Assembly: GCA_038030265.1 (NCBI GenBank)
Contig: CM075939.1
Coordinates: 16,659,253 to 16,723,252 of the forward strand
Reading direction: 5' to 3'
DNA length: 64,000 bases
Origin: Corythucha ciliata
Lineage: Eukaryota > Arthropoda > Insecta > Hemiptera > Tingidae
Below, piece by piece: positions 24,621-35,228 of the stretch. Every line of letters begins with the position of its first letter. The first letter of the stretch is position 1. Under the pieces are notes generated by a model. That model saw nothing but the letters and a program-made list of their open reading frames with translations, had not been told where the DNA came from and did not search any database. A program made the position numbers and the translations under genes.

Positions 24621-27428
24621 TCTGGCCGTTACCCGCGTGAATAGTGTTTTTCGCACTAATGGCGACCCATCTGGCGAAAACGCTGAGACTGCGAGGTCCC
24701 GCGGTGGTTAGTGGCTTATTTCCGGTGGGTTCCTCAGAATTCCGCCTGGATAGGCGAGAAAATAACATTCATCAAGACAGAACACTCTTCGCTTGTAGCG
24801 AAAGAAATATTTTAATTGTTGTCACCATAAACTGTTGTTGAAATAACCAATATCACAATACCTACTCGTTTTGGAATTGAATTAAATAATAGAAATAAAG
24901 TGATGGGTCGGAAAAGAGGGGAAAAATACTAAAATAACCTCTCAAAATTGCACGAAGGCCACGAAGTCGCGAGCACAAAGCCAGCTCCGGAAAGCTCGAG
25001 GCAATCAGACTTGCTAATGGAGTTTGTAGCGTACGAATAGAAGAGTGAAGAGTCCTACCGTCAAAACGGCAATGAACGCTAATTTTATAAACCCCCCTCC
25101 CCCCTAGGCCAACCTGCATACATTGCAATTCCCCCGTTTCCAATTTCAGAGAAAACGAATCAACGCTCACCCCCCCCCCCCCACCAGCAACCCTTGAGGC
25201 GGTGTTTTTTTGTTTTTAACCCTTCCTGGACAGAATAAAGGGGCGTTTCGTATGATGAACTGTGTACCGGGGGCACACTACCTCACCCTCTAAGCACCGT
25301 CACGATGTAAAATTTACGAGTCCGAAAAAACCCACAATGGACCGGGCTTTTGTTATACGAATTTATGGGCTAAATGTATGTGTGTGTGTGTGTGCGAGGG
25401 GATAGGGGATGTAAATTGCATGTAAATATTTGCCGGCCTTTTGTTAAGGCATTTTTAATGATGGGAGAAAAAAAAGAAGGTTCTTCCAGTTTTTTTTTTT
25501 TTTTTTTTAACTCAAAAGCTAAATTATTGAATGTACAGGGCGTTGAAATCTCAGATTCGGCTAGTGCAGCGCGTTCTAATTGAAAAAAAGTGCGAGAAAA
25601 AGCGTACGTGTTGCAGGAGATGAACGAGTAGAATCAATTGTCAAGAAGTGTTGAAAACTTTTTTTTCCCCCTGGACTAGCTGAGGACAGCCGTGGATAAA
25701 ACTCCACAAAAGGGCCCTTCTTTCCTTCAGTCACGGGAGCCTTCGACTTTTCCCTTCACTCATCTGCTGGATGAGAGAGTTAAAGGTAAAAAAAAGGACT
25801 GACTACACCGTATCATTCGGTCTTTCCTGTCTCTCTAGAAAAAAAAAAAAAAAAAAAAAAAGACAGACAAACGTTTGGAGCGTGTGTGAGTGCGTAGCAT
25901 ATGCTACTGGAAAACGTGTGTGAAGGAATGATGCGCTATAGGAGGGGATGGGGAAGCTCCTGGGGCTCTCTCTTCTTTGCCCTATTGAAAGTTGACGTTT
26001 CGATTAGCTACGCCGTTGGGGTATAATCATCAAAGAACTTTAGGCTCCCCGACGTCGTGAACCACCACACTCCCGTCCCATCACTCATCCTTTCCGTGCA
26101 GGATTTTTTTTTTGTACCCTCTCAGCTGTCAGTTAAAAGGGAGTGTTGTGACGGACGAGTGATGGCTAGAACTGACAAGTTGGTAATGAAGGGAATGAAC
26201 TGGAACCGACCTATCACACTCTGTCAGACATCTTTTTGTAGCTATTTATTATCATTAGTATTGTTACTGGAAGACGTTTCTTCAAGTCACTTCACATAGA
26301 TATTTTCCGTGTGCATATAAAATGATCAATCGTTTTTTCCTTACCGTTGTTCGGTATTTTCATGCTCATGACTGAAAAACTGCCTATAAACGTTACAAAA
26401 TTGAAATAGTCACGAAGTTATTATGTGATCGAACGAATTGTACATTTATTTCGTATAAGAATAATCAAAGGAATGAAACGGAAAGATATGTGCTGGGGAT
26501 AATTAACTTCAGAAGTGGATACATCAGCTCTCTAGTACGTCCATTTGCTTGCTCCTCAAGTGGATTACCAACAATCAATCCATCCAATCAAGAATCAAAT
26601 TTCGGCATCAACCTAACTCCCCAATTGATAACCTAACTCCCAAAAACCATCCATTCGCTCCAGTAGGAACTAAAAAAAATACGATTTCGCAGGTTTGAAT
26701 CACTCGAAACCCATATTTCTTGGGTTTTGGCCTCGTAAGCGGCTAAAGTTGTGGAACAAACTGCAATTTAAGGGTAAAATTTTTAAAAACTCCATCATTC
26801 ATCATAGCTAAAATGAAGAAAACCCCAATATGCAGCTTACGGATGAAACTTCGTGAGCTAAAATGTAGAAAAAGCTCTTATTCATGGTGATTTAGGGCTT
26901 TATCTCAATGTTAGGTAGGAATTATAAGTTTGTCCAAACTTCTAGCCATCGACTTGCACCAAAAACAGCCAAATAGCGCGATTTTTTGATAAACCACCCA
27001 ATAATAACCAGCAGAAACGCTGATTTGTCTCATACACAATTCGAGTTACGCAGCTTTGGCTCATTAATACGCTTACTCTACGCCTCTACGGACTTTTGCA
27101 CTACTGCCCAAAAAACCATCGTAGGAAGGGGGAGGGGTATCGAGCACGAATGGTGAACATTAGTAGCGGAGCGTTGTGTATTTTGCTCTTGTGTCCTAAG
27201 TCATCTTGACAAGTGTTCTTTATTCGAAGCCGTTTTTCCAGTCAGAATTCACTCTATGAATTACATTCTGAACACTGAATTAAACCTTACGTTGGTCATG
27301 AGAAGGCATAGTCAGTAGCTCTATTGAGAACGGGCACCTTTTGTTTGTCATCAACAGGCTGCATTGGTCATTTAGGCACGCGTGCGTTAGGCTACTTTGG
27401 TCGAGGTTCTATGGACATGGTGTGTCGG
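24621..27428. other. Mostly unrecognised sequence with simple repeats and weak array words
   Basis: No gene supported. A GC-richer patch at 24620-24770 is unexplained. Simple repeats include a GT run near 25375-25395, a T run near 25490-25508 and an A run near 25840-25861. At 26680-27110 there are loose array-like words (ACGATTTCGCAGGTTTGAATCACTCG, AGCTAAAATGAAGAAAA). Confidence 0.4.
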
Positions 27429-28210
27429 CAGTAGCGTACCTAGGTAGGGGCGGGAAGGGTGGACCGCAGGAGCCCAGTCCCCGAAAAGCTTAAAGACGGA
27501 AGAATGTGGATTTCTAGGTTCTACATTCATGGATGTAGGTATGTGAAAAGGTTGGATGGAGCTTTGGCTCCTTTCTACGAATTTCCAGTCTATATCCGAC
27601 CTGGATAATGTACTTTAAAAGTGATATCAGAAAAGAGCGTGGGCTGAATATTCGATTGATGCTATTCTGGTGTCTCAAATACAGAAAATTCGCGCCTTCT
27701 TGAGGAAAATTCGAGGCTACAATAGAGAAAATACAACGTCCCCAGTTTTGTTAGGTCCTTAAGCGCGCTAATGTGCTGATCGACAATTTGCAACTGGCTG
27801 ACGCGGCAAAAACTTGGGAAAAAGCATTGATTCGTGGTGTCACGAAACAACTCTCCGACCAAAATTGAGGAAAAGAATCGTCGATTCGCGGTGTACGGCG
27901 GCCATTCCACGGCTAAAAGCTAAAATGTAGGAATTAACGCAAAAGTGTTGTTTGTGGGCCAAGTCCCCGGCTAAAATTGAAAATACACGCTACTAATTCA
28001 AAACTGTACGAGTGAAAAAAAAAGCACGGGTAATCATAACGACAACACTAATTTGAATTAAAATTAGACAACAATAGTAAAGTCACAACTGAAGTGGCGA
28101 AAAATCACCCATTCGTATGTTAAAAAAGGAATAAATATGCTAGTTCGCTGCAAAAATATAGCAGAAAACGCTATTTCACGGCTTAAATTGAGAATAATCG
28201 TTAATTCGTG
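27429..28210 (-). mobile_element. E-type element in inverted orientation: terminus, 3' module and array
   Basis: Begins with CAGTAGCGTACCTAGGTAG. About 230 bp (27429-27660) match, in reverse complement, the segment before the right terminus at 41481; shared words include AGGTCGGAT, GAAAGGAGCCA, TAGAACCTA and AATCGAATATTCAG. Array units in reverse orientation (GCTAAAATTGAGAAAA, CGCTAATTCG) follow to about 28210. This shows that terminus, module and array belong to one repeated entity with fixed orientation. Confidence 0.65.
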
Positions 28211-28422
28211 AATAATACAGTCAAATGTGACTGTGTGATGTGTCAGTGTGAGTTGTGTGTGCGTGTGTTAATGGAAAAGTTCAGATTCGGATTCAGCACC
28301 CCAAAAAACATAAAAATCAAAAGTAATTCCAAGGTTTCCATTTTTTTCCACCTCATGGCAACTGTTTCTCGATACTCTTGGCCCTGGGTGGGGCTCGGCT
28401 TAGTAATACGACTGCCAAAGGC

Positions 28423-28498
28423 GTCACCATGGCGCAATTGGCAGTGTGGTGGACTAGTAGTTCAGAGGTTGCGGGTTCAAATCCCGCCGGAGAGTCCA
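28423..28498 (+). pseudogene. tRNA-Thr(AGU)-like retropseudogene with genomic CCA
   Basis: All tRNA positions can be assigned. T8 is at 28430 with an A-box TGGCGCAATTGG. The D stem GCGC pairs with GTGT. The anticodon stem GTGGA/TTCAG has four of five pairs, with loop CTAGTAG giving anticodon AGT at 28456-28458. The variable loop is AGGTT, and the T arm GCGGG-TTCAAAT-CCCGC is perfect and contains the B-box. The acceptor stem GTCACCA/CGGAGAG pairs at only four of seven positions. Position 73 is T and is followed by CCA at 28496-28498. Eukaryotic tRNA genes do not encode CCA, so its presence together with the broken acceptor stem suggests a copy of mature tRNA or a tRNA-derived SINE head. It could alternatively be a decayed gene with a chance CCA. 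Confidence 0.6.
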
Positions 28499-28559
28499 TT
28501 TTTTATCGAAACTCGAATCGTGTCGGGCTGTGCCTTTCCATCGTCGTCCGGAAGATATC

Positions 28560-29179
28560 ACTTTCAATTAAGTGATTTAATTAAATACCGCTGACAACAT
28601 CTTTCTTCATCTATCGAACTTCATAAGAGACTAATTTCGCGGGGTTTGATCCTTGAATAAAAAAATTGTTTCGTTGTGTTGCCCCATTAAAATCACAAAT
28701 TTCACGAGGTTTTCTTCTTGAATGTGCGGATTTTAGTGGCTTTGATCATTCCAAAACCTAAATTCACGTTTTACTTCCATGTTCCCTACGGAAATGGAAG
28801 TATGGTGTTCGTGAAAAAAAATCGAGTCCGAGCTGACTTCACATTCATGATTTACATCCTCAGAAAAGTTGAAAAAAGTGGTTTTCGGCATGCCGTCGGT
28901 CTGCCTGTCGCTTTTTTTTTTTTTTCGATAAATTGCATTTTAGCTGGTTCTGCAACAAATCTGGAGGTTCCCATAGACTGAAAACCAGGTGGCCCAGAAC
29001 CAGACCATTAAACCTGTGAGGCTTTGGTATAGAGGACGCGGACACCTTTTGTTTGGCATCCAAGTTTTCTCGAACATGATTGGTAGATTCTTGGATGCCA
29101 CATGTGGGCTTTGATAGACCGGCGGGGGCGGGATTTCTATGGCAACGTTGCCGTGTCCGATCCCTAGAAGAAGAATCTG
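28560..29179. repeat. Short array remnants and hairpins
   Basis: 28620-28760 carries AATTTCGCGGGGTTTGATC-like units similar to the array at 23345. A hairpin at 28771-28799 (ACTTCCATGTTCC / GGAAATGGAAGT) is followed by GTATGGTGTTCGTGAAAAAAA, which recurs at 30772 next to a similar inverted pair. A perfect 11-bp stem TGGCATCCAAG / CTTGGATGCCA spans 29054-29100. Confidence 0.45.
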
Positions 29180-29748
29180 GAGGCCTTTTCTGTAAAGTTA
29201 ACAACAGTTGAAACCAACACTTGGTATCGACAGTCGTTAGCGATGACGTCACGCTTACGTTATACGTCATCAGTTAGAATTTGGTGTTGGTATCAAAACA
29301 GCACCTCGGGGGTGTTGTTAACGACACCGGCAGTTGATAAGAAGGAAGGATTATTAAATCTGTGTGCTTCTTTGAGTTTATTTCTTATGAATCAAGCGTT
29401 GACTTTTTTTCCATCATTGTCATTTGAAGTCGCTGCTCTAACAGAGGGTAGCAATAATTTGTGTTTTGTCGAGAGTGGATGTAGAAAAGTGCCCCTAAAC
29501 TCAGATGTTGCCGTGACCCACGACTTTTTCGTAACAGCCGTAGATCAAGTGCAGGTGGTGACAAATTTTCGTGATATTATTGGAAAATTCTCGTTCTGTG
29601 ACAAACAAGAGACGTAGATCGCTGAGGGCCAGGAAACTCGTGACCTAGGGGCCAGACCCGACAAACAAGGACCTCGGGGATACGATCAACAGAACTAATG
29701 GGCCTGTTAGCCTCCTCGTATGGCGACATCCTAGCCCTAAGAAAAAAA

Positions 29749-30850
29749 TGGAAGGCACGGTGAGATTTCTGTAATACCTCTCCCCCCACCACCACAATCA
29801 CATCAACTTAGCGTGATTTCTGATCCTGATCTAAATTTTCAAAATTTAAGCCACCCTGTACGACAACAACGTGGCTGACGCTTCCATTCTTGGCCAATTA
29901 AAATTCAATCGAAAGGCCTCGATTACTAATGCGAAAGCCAGTGGCTGCTTGCAAATCGAACTGCCGGCTCTCTCATGACTCACAGGACGGCCAACCCTGC
30001 CCGCACTAACAAAAATTGGAAGGTAGGTGAGATTTCTGTAATACCCCGCCTTCCCGCCGCCACAATCACATCAGGGTGATTTTTGATCTAATACTTTTCA
30101 AAATTTAGGCCACCCTGTACGACAAAAACGTGGCTGACGCTTACGTTCTTAGCCAATTAAAATTCCATCGAAGGGCTCGATTACTAATGCGAAAGCCAGT
30201 GTCTTCTAATGCACCCTCGTCAATCAAAAAAAATAATAATAATAAAAAATAACCAAGTGGATTTAGAAAAAAATGGCCAGTTCAACGATGGGGAACTTCG
30301 TTGTCGTCATTTTAAGCCATCATGAGTGGAAATCGGACTAAAATCCTGGAAGGAGATAGGTTTGGGCCACAAAAAAAGAGCTGAAACGCCCTCCAAACCG
30401 TATAGCAACTGTGCCGCTCAACAAATCTTATTCAAATTTTAGCAGCGTCTTCTAGGAACCTAGATGACGATTTTGAAAAATCGATCATAAAATTTCATAA
30501 TATTCTCTTGGAATTATAAGGATCCAACCATTTTTACTTCGAGCACATTTGTTATAATCTTCCATATCGCTTAACCAATCGTTATCAAATTTTACGGTGT
30601 ACATCTAGAGATCAAGAAAGCTGTTGAGCCATCACTCATCCAGATCTGTCGAGAATAAAGTGGACGACAGACGCAATACTGAAAATCGAGATTTAGGCAT
30701 TTTCGAGGTCCAGGAAAACGAATCTGGTGTCAGCTATTTTTTTTTTTTTTTTACTTCCATGTTCCCCACAGTATGGTGTTCGTGAAAAAAATCGAGTCCT
30801 AGCTTTTTTTGCCATTACCAAACTTCCTTCCCTACGGAAACATGGAAGTA
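29749..30850. repeat. Insertion in A1 with a ~190-bp direct duplication
   Basis: The compact copy A2 passes from CTTAAGAAAAAA straight to GGAAAATAATGTC at 52428-52445, whereas here about 1.1 kb intervenes. It contains two copies of a block starting GTGAGATTTCTGTAATACC (29759 and 30028) and running through CCACCCTGTACGAC, ACGTGGCTGACGCTT and TACTAATGCGAAAGCCAGTG (to about 29945 and 30202). Toward its right end, ACTTCCATGTTCCCC (30753) and GGAAACATGGAAGT (30837) form an inverted pair. Confidence 0.65.
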
Positions 30851-31365
30851 AAAGGAAAATAATGTCTTTTCAAGCGAGCGAACTCAGTAAGTTGCTTATT
30901 TTTTATGTCTGTCCATAGTCTGGAACACTGAGAGAAAATAACCCTCTTTTTCGAGCGAATGGTGCCTGATTTTCGGTCCTTAACGTGCTGCACCGAAGAT
31001 AAGGCATACGGAAACCCCTCAACCGAACATTCTTCGGTCAGACAGCCGCCTGAAGACCTTTGAATTGAACTAGTGTCATGCGATTGAAAATCAGTCGAAG
31101 TTTGGGTGAAACCTGACCAAACATCTGCTGGCATTCGAATGAAGCTCACGTTCTTCGTTCCACACGTCAACTTACTTTTAGGCCTTCAGCGTAATGTTTG
31201 ACTGAATTTCGTTTGACCAGCGACCGAAGTTCGATTTCAAATAAACCGAAACGTCGTCCTGTCGGTCGTACGACGCCTGAAGTTCATTTGTCAAATCAGT
31301 TGAAGAAATGTGGACTAGTGCACTACTTTCAGGTTATGCTCAGCTTTCTTCGGTTGAGGCGGGGT

Positions 31366-31735
31366 ATCAAACGAGTTTCCTCGACCCCTTCGCAGTTGCC
31401 CCTCGCCTAAACTTCGCCTCTAAAAATTTTGGCTCCATTTATGCGCCAATCTTCGATTTCAAATTCTCATTTTAATCATCAGAAAGTTCTACAGTGATGT
31501 TGGATCTTGCTTTTTCAAATTTCATGCCTGAAATAACCCAAAAAACATTTGAAATTCAAAGTGTTAAGGTCATTTCAGAGATGAAATTTGAAAAAGCAAG
31601 ATCTAGCGTCACTGTAGAACTTCCTGAAGATTAAAATGATTATTTGAAATCGAAGATTGTTCAGAAATTGAGCCAAAATTTTGGGGCGAAGTTTGGTCGA
31701 GGGACAACTGGGAAGGGGTCGAAAAACTCCGTCTG
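31366..31735. repeat. Large imperfect palindrome inside D
   Basis: The left arm (about 31366-31540) reads ACGAGTTTCCTCGACCCCTTCGCAG through TTTTGGCTCC to GATCTTGCTTTTTCAAATTTCAT. The right arm (about 31565-31735) contains the complementary ATGAAATTTGAAAAAGCAAGATC, GGAGCCAAAATTTTG-like and AAGGGGTCGA stretches in reverse order. The loop is about 30 bp. It would fold into a stem of roughly 165 bp with bulges. Confidence 0.75.
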
Positions 31736-31834
31736 ACCACCCCCCCCCCTCTTAAAAAATAAACAAAAAAAAGTTCAAACAAGAGGCGAAGCTCACGTTT
31801 GTTACCTAACTTGTTTCATGGGCATTTCACTGTT

Positions 31835-33284
31835 GATTTTTTAAAAGGAAAAGTTGAATTCAAGTTAAAAATCATGATGCCAGGTCTAAACAGAAATGAA
31901 ATAGGCAAATTCAAGCTGATTTTTTAAAATTTTAATTTAAGACAGTAGAAAACAAAGTACATTCTATGATTAATAAATTAACAGTGGAACTAATAATGAT
32001 AAAATAGAAATTTTAACTCCAAGTCGCGAGAAATAATACATTTTTCCTCTCATTTCTTGGCATCACAGCACACTAATTACTTCAGTCAAATCAATTCCGA
32101 AATGTTATATAAGATTTCCCGTTTGAAAGTGAACAGTATGTATTATGAAAGGGACATACGGCTGTGTTGAAGCGAGAACAGATTATTTCTTGGGTCTTTA
32201 CCACCTGACATGCAAAAAAATGACTATCGATACCAAGAGTATGCATTGCATCTTATAATTTTTGTAAAAATCCGAAAATAATAGGTTGAGGTACCTTTTT
32301 TCCGCTTTTCATCAAATTCTCAAAATGAAATTTTGCGTTCACGAAATGATTGTTATGATAGATTAAATTGTTGATACTTTCCAAACGATCCAAGTATCCC
32401 CCTTGTTGCTTGTAGCCTCCGATGCGAAGGCAATAGGGAAGAAGTCTGATTATAGCAGCGAATTTCCTGCTGGGCTCGTTATTAGAAGAAGTAATTAGAA
32501 AAGAATTTTAAAAGAGTCTTACCTTTCGAGGAGTTAGCACGTGGTACTGATAGACAGAGGACAGTGAACTTTTAAACACTTGAAACACAAACGCACAAAC
32601 TCACGAAAGGTCAGAAAGCCATAGATGGATTATGAGAGAGAATTCGTGGTTGATCTTGCCCCCTCTCTGTTCTCTTCGGTTCTAAGAAAGGAGAAGACAC
32701 CACTTTCGTGCTGACTCCAGCCGAAGGGTTCACTCATTCCTCATTTGGGCCAGCGAATGAAAAAAAAGCACACAGAACAAAAAGTTTGAGTAAGGGCTGC
32801 TACGGACCGAAGGTAGTGTGCAAACGAACTTAGCGAATTTGAAAGAAAAAAATTGCTTCCTTCGTTCTTTTCGCTGGCTTCGACTGAGTTTGCCGTGTAA
32901 CTTTAAAATAAATTTGAATTAATGAGCTCTCTTATTATTATTTAGATTTATCAAATTATTAAGTAGATTTTCGGTTGTGACACACTTTTCTAGACCATAT
33001 ATTGTTAAGGTCGGCTACGATAAGTCTTGAAGTTTTTCGGGTCATTCTAATACATATTGCTCTATATTATGTCTCGTAGAAGAGGAAGAAGAGTTCAGTC
33101 CTGAAATCAGTCAAGATAAACCGAGCATCAGTCGGAAAGTTCCATCGCCCGAACCCTTCGGGCAACGTCTTTCATATTTCGTTCGAAGTGACCAGTTGAT
33201 CGAACTTTCGGTCCAAGTATTCGTGCTGAAATTGCCTGAAACTCAGTTCACTAATCTTGCACAATAATTATTGGCCCGAAAATT
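31835..33284. repeat. 1.45-kb direct repeat, copy 1
   Basis: Near-identical to 33538-34982. The only differences seen are one substitution (GACACACTT versus GACTCACTT) and three small indels totalling 5 bp near 32935-32958. It begins with one 83-bp unit (31835-31917) of the array described separately. It carries no open frame of note. Confidence 0.9.
32523..32577 (-). promoter_or_regulatory. Possible core promoter and splice donor in D, copy 1
   Basis: On the minus strand a TATA-like TTTAAAAG is followed 28 bases later by TCAGT, the arthropod initiator consensus, with the presumed +1 A at 32548. The short stretch then meets a consensus splice donor, AAAG/GTAAGACT, with the intron starting at 32522. 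No coding exon is recognised downstream, so this may be a remnant of a transposase promoter or captured host 5' exon, or chance. Confidence 0.25.
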
Positions 33285-33288
33285 TTAT

Positions 33289-33620
33289 GATTTTTTAAAA
33301 GGAAAAGTTGAATTCAAGTTAAAAATCATGATGCCAGGTCTAAACAGAAATGAAATAGGCAAATTCAAGCTGATTTTTTAAAAGGAAAAGTTGAATTCAA
33401 GTTAAAAATCATGATGCCAGGTCTAAACAGAAATGAAATAGGCAAATTCAAGCTGATTTTTTAAAAGGAAAAGTTGAATTCAAGTTAAAAATCATGATGC
33501 CAGGTCTAAACAGAAATGAAATAGGCAAATTCAAGCTGATTTTTTAAAAGGAAAAGTTGAATTCAAGTTAAAAATCATGATGCCAGGTCTAAACAGAAAT
33601 GAAATAGGCAAATTCAAGCT
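33289..33620. repeat. Four tandem 83-bp units
   Basis: Units start GATTTTTTAAAAGGAAAAG at 33289, 33372, 33455 and 33538 and appear identical. A single unit stands at 31835, so the fourth unit here is also the start of the second 1.45-kb copy. Confidence 0.95.
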
Positions 33621-34982
33621 GATTTTTTAAAATTTTAATTTAAGACAGTAGAAAACAAAGTACATTCTATGATTAATAAATTAACAGTGGAACTAATAAT
33701 GATAAAATAGAAATTTTAACTCCAAGTCGCGAGAAATAATACATTTTTCCTCTCATTTCTTGGCATCACAGCACACTAATTACTTCAGTCAAATCAATTC
33801 CGAAATGTTATATAAGATTTCCCGTTTGAAAGTGAACAGTATGTATTATGAAAGGGACATACGGCTGTGTTGAAGCGAGAACAGATTATTTCTTGGGTCT
33901 TTACCACCTGACATGCAAAAAAATGACTATCGATACCAAGAGTATGCATTGCATCTTATAATTTTTGTAAAAATCCGAAAATAATAGGTTGAGGTACCTT
34001 TTTTCCGCTTTTCATCAAATTCTCAAAATGAAATTTTGCGTTCACGAAATGATTGTTATGATAGATTAAATTGTTGATACTTTCCAAACGATCCAAGTAT
34101 CCCCCTTGTTGCTTGTAGCCTCCGATGCGAAGGCAATAGGGAAGAAGTCTGATTATAGCAGCGAATTTCCTGCTGGGCTCGTTATTAGAAGAAGTAATTA
34201 GAAAAGAATTTTAAAAGAGTCTTACCTTTCGAGGAGTTAGCACGTGGTACTGATAGACAGAGGACAGTGAACTTTTAAACACTTGAAACACAAACGCACA
34301 AACTCACGAAAGGTCAGAAAGCCATAGATGGATTATGAGAGAGAATTCGTGGTTGATCTTGCCCCCTCTCTGTTCTCTTCGGTTCTAAGAAAGGAGAAGA
34401 CACCACTTTCGTGCTGACTCCAGCCGAAGGGTTCACTCATTCCTCATTTGGGCCAGCGAATGAAAAAAAAGCACACAGAACAAAAAGTTTGAGTAAGGGC
34501 TGCTACGGACCGAAGGTAGTGTGCAAACGAACTTAGCGAATTTGAAAGAAAAAAATTGCTTCCTTCGTTCTTTTCGCTGGCTTCGACTGAGTTTGCCGTG
34601 TAACTTTAAAATAAATTTGAATTAATGAGCTCTCTTATTATTTAGATTATCAATTATTAAGTAGATTTTCGGTTGTGACTCACTTTTCTAGACCATATAT
34701 TGTTAAGGTCGGCTACGATAAGTCTTGAAGTTTTTCGGGTCATTCTAATACATATTGCTCTATATTATGTCTCGTAGAAGAGGAAGAAGAGTTCAGTCCT
34801 GAAATCAGTCAAGATAAACCGAGCATCAGTCGGAAAGTTCCATCGCCCGAACCCTTCGGGCAACGTCTTTCATATTTCGTTCGAAGTGACCAGTTGATCG
34901 AACTTTCGGTCCAAGTATTCGTGCTGAAATTGCCTGAAACTCAGTTCACTAATCTTGCACAATAATTATTGGCCCGAAAATT
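33538..34982. repeat. 1.45-kb direct repeat, copy 2
   Basis: Direct repeat of 31835-33284 at an offset of about 1.70 kb. The copies diverge immediately outside the shared GGCCCGAAAATT, here followed by ATTTGTTAG and in copy 1 by TTATGATTTT. The near identity means a recent event or an assembly duplication. Confidence 0.9.
34226..34280 (-). promoter_or_regulatory. Possible core promoter and splice donor in D, copy 2
   Basis: Duplicate of the TATA-like / TCAGT / GTAAG arrangement in the second 1.45-kb copy, at an offset of 1703 bp, with the same sequence and the same caveats. Confidence 0.25.
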
Positions 34983-35228
34983 ATTTGTTAGTGTGAAATC
35001 GGTTTTATCGTCAGCTTCTGCTCAACCGAAAAAACAGCCCACTGACCGAAAAATCGTTCGGTTCAAAAGTAATTCTCTTCGGCTCAGCTCATTTTTCTCA
35101 GTGAAGAACACCAACACACAAAACGGTCTCGACATGTAGAAAACGACTGTTGATAACAACACCACAATCGACTGTCGCTATCAACTGATCGTATTGACTG
35201 TTGCTAACTTTACAGAAAAGGCCCCCTG

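Larger units (their letters stand above)
30926..35103. mobile_element. Element D: CACTGAGA-ended inverted-repeat element nested in A1
   Basis: The left end CACTGAGAGAAAAT and the right end ATTTTTCTCAGTG are inverted copies. The A-family sequence stops at 30925 and resumes at 35104 (AAGAACACCAACACAC, matched at 52687 in A2), which defines the insertion. The flanks are GGAA and AAGA, so the target duplication is unclear. CAC-starting ends occur in several DNA transposon groups (CACTA, Chapaev, Transib); I do not assign one. The interior contains CCGAA-rich sequence, a 370-bp palindrome, an 83-bp array and two copies of a 1.45-kb block. No transposase was found. Confidence 0.65.
29180..35225. 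mobile_element. Element A1: inverted-repeat element flanked by CTG, enlarged by insertions
   Basis: The left end is GAGGCCTTTTCTGTAAAGTTA and the right end is TAACTTTACAGAAAAGGCCCC, a near-perfect inverted pair, continuing inward as AACAACAGTT / GACTGTTGC. CTG flanks both sides (29177-29179 and 35226-35228). The same family occurs at 51840-52807, which also has CTG on both sides. Parts shared with that compact copy are about 29180-29748, 30850-30915 and 35104-35225. Everything else is inserted: about 1.1 kb at 29749-30850 and element D at 30926-35103. There is no coding sequence. The 3-bp duplication and GGCC-rich ends recall PIF/Harbinger-type elements, although those usually duplicate TWA; the class is uncertain. 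Confidence 0.75.

Noticed and set aside
24620..24841. GC-richer patch as a promoter or first exon
   Set aside because: No core promoter motif, splice donor or recognisable peptide in the right order was found.
29054..29100. microRNA precursor hairpin (TGGCATCCAAG stem)
   Set aside because: The stem is only 11 bp with a 25-base loop, too short for a canonical precursor.
31835..34982. LTR retrotransposon with 1.45-kb LTRs
   Set aside because: The segment between the two repeats is only an 83-bp array; there are no TG...CA ends, primer-binding site or polyprotein.
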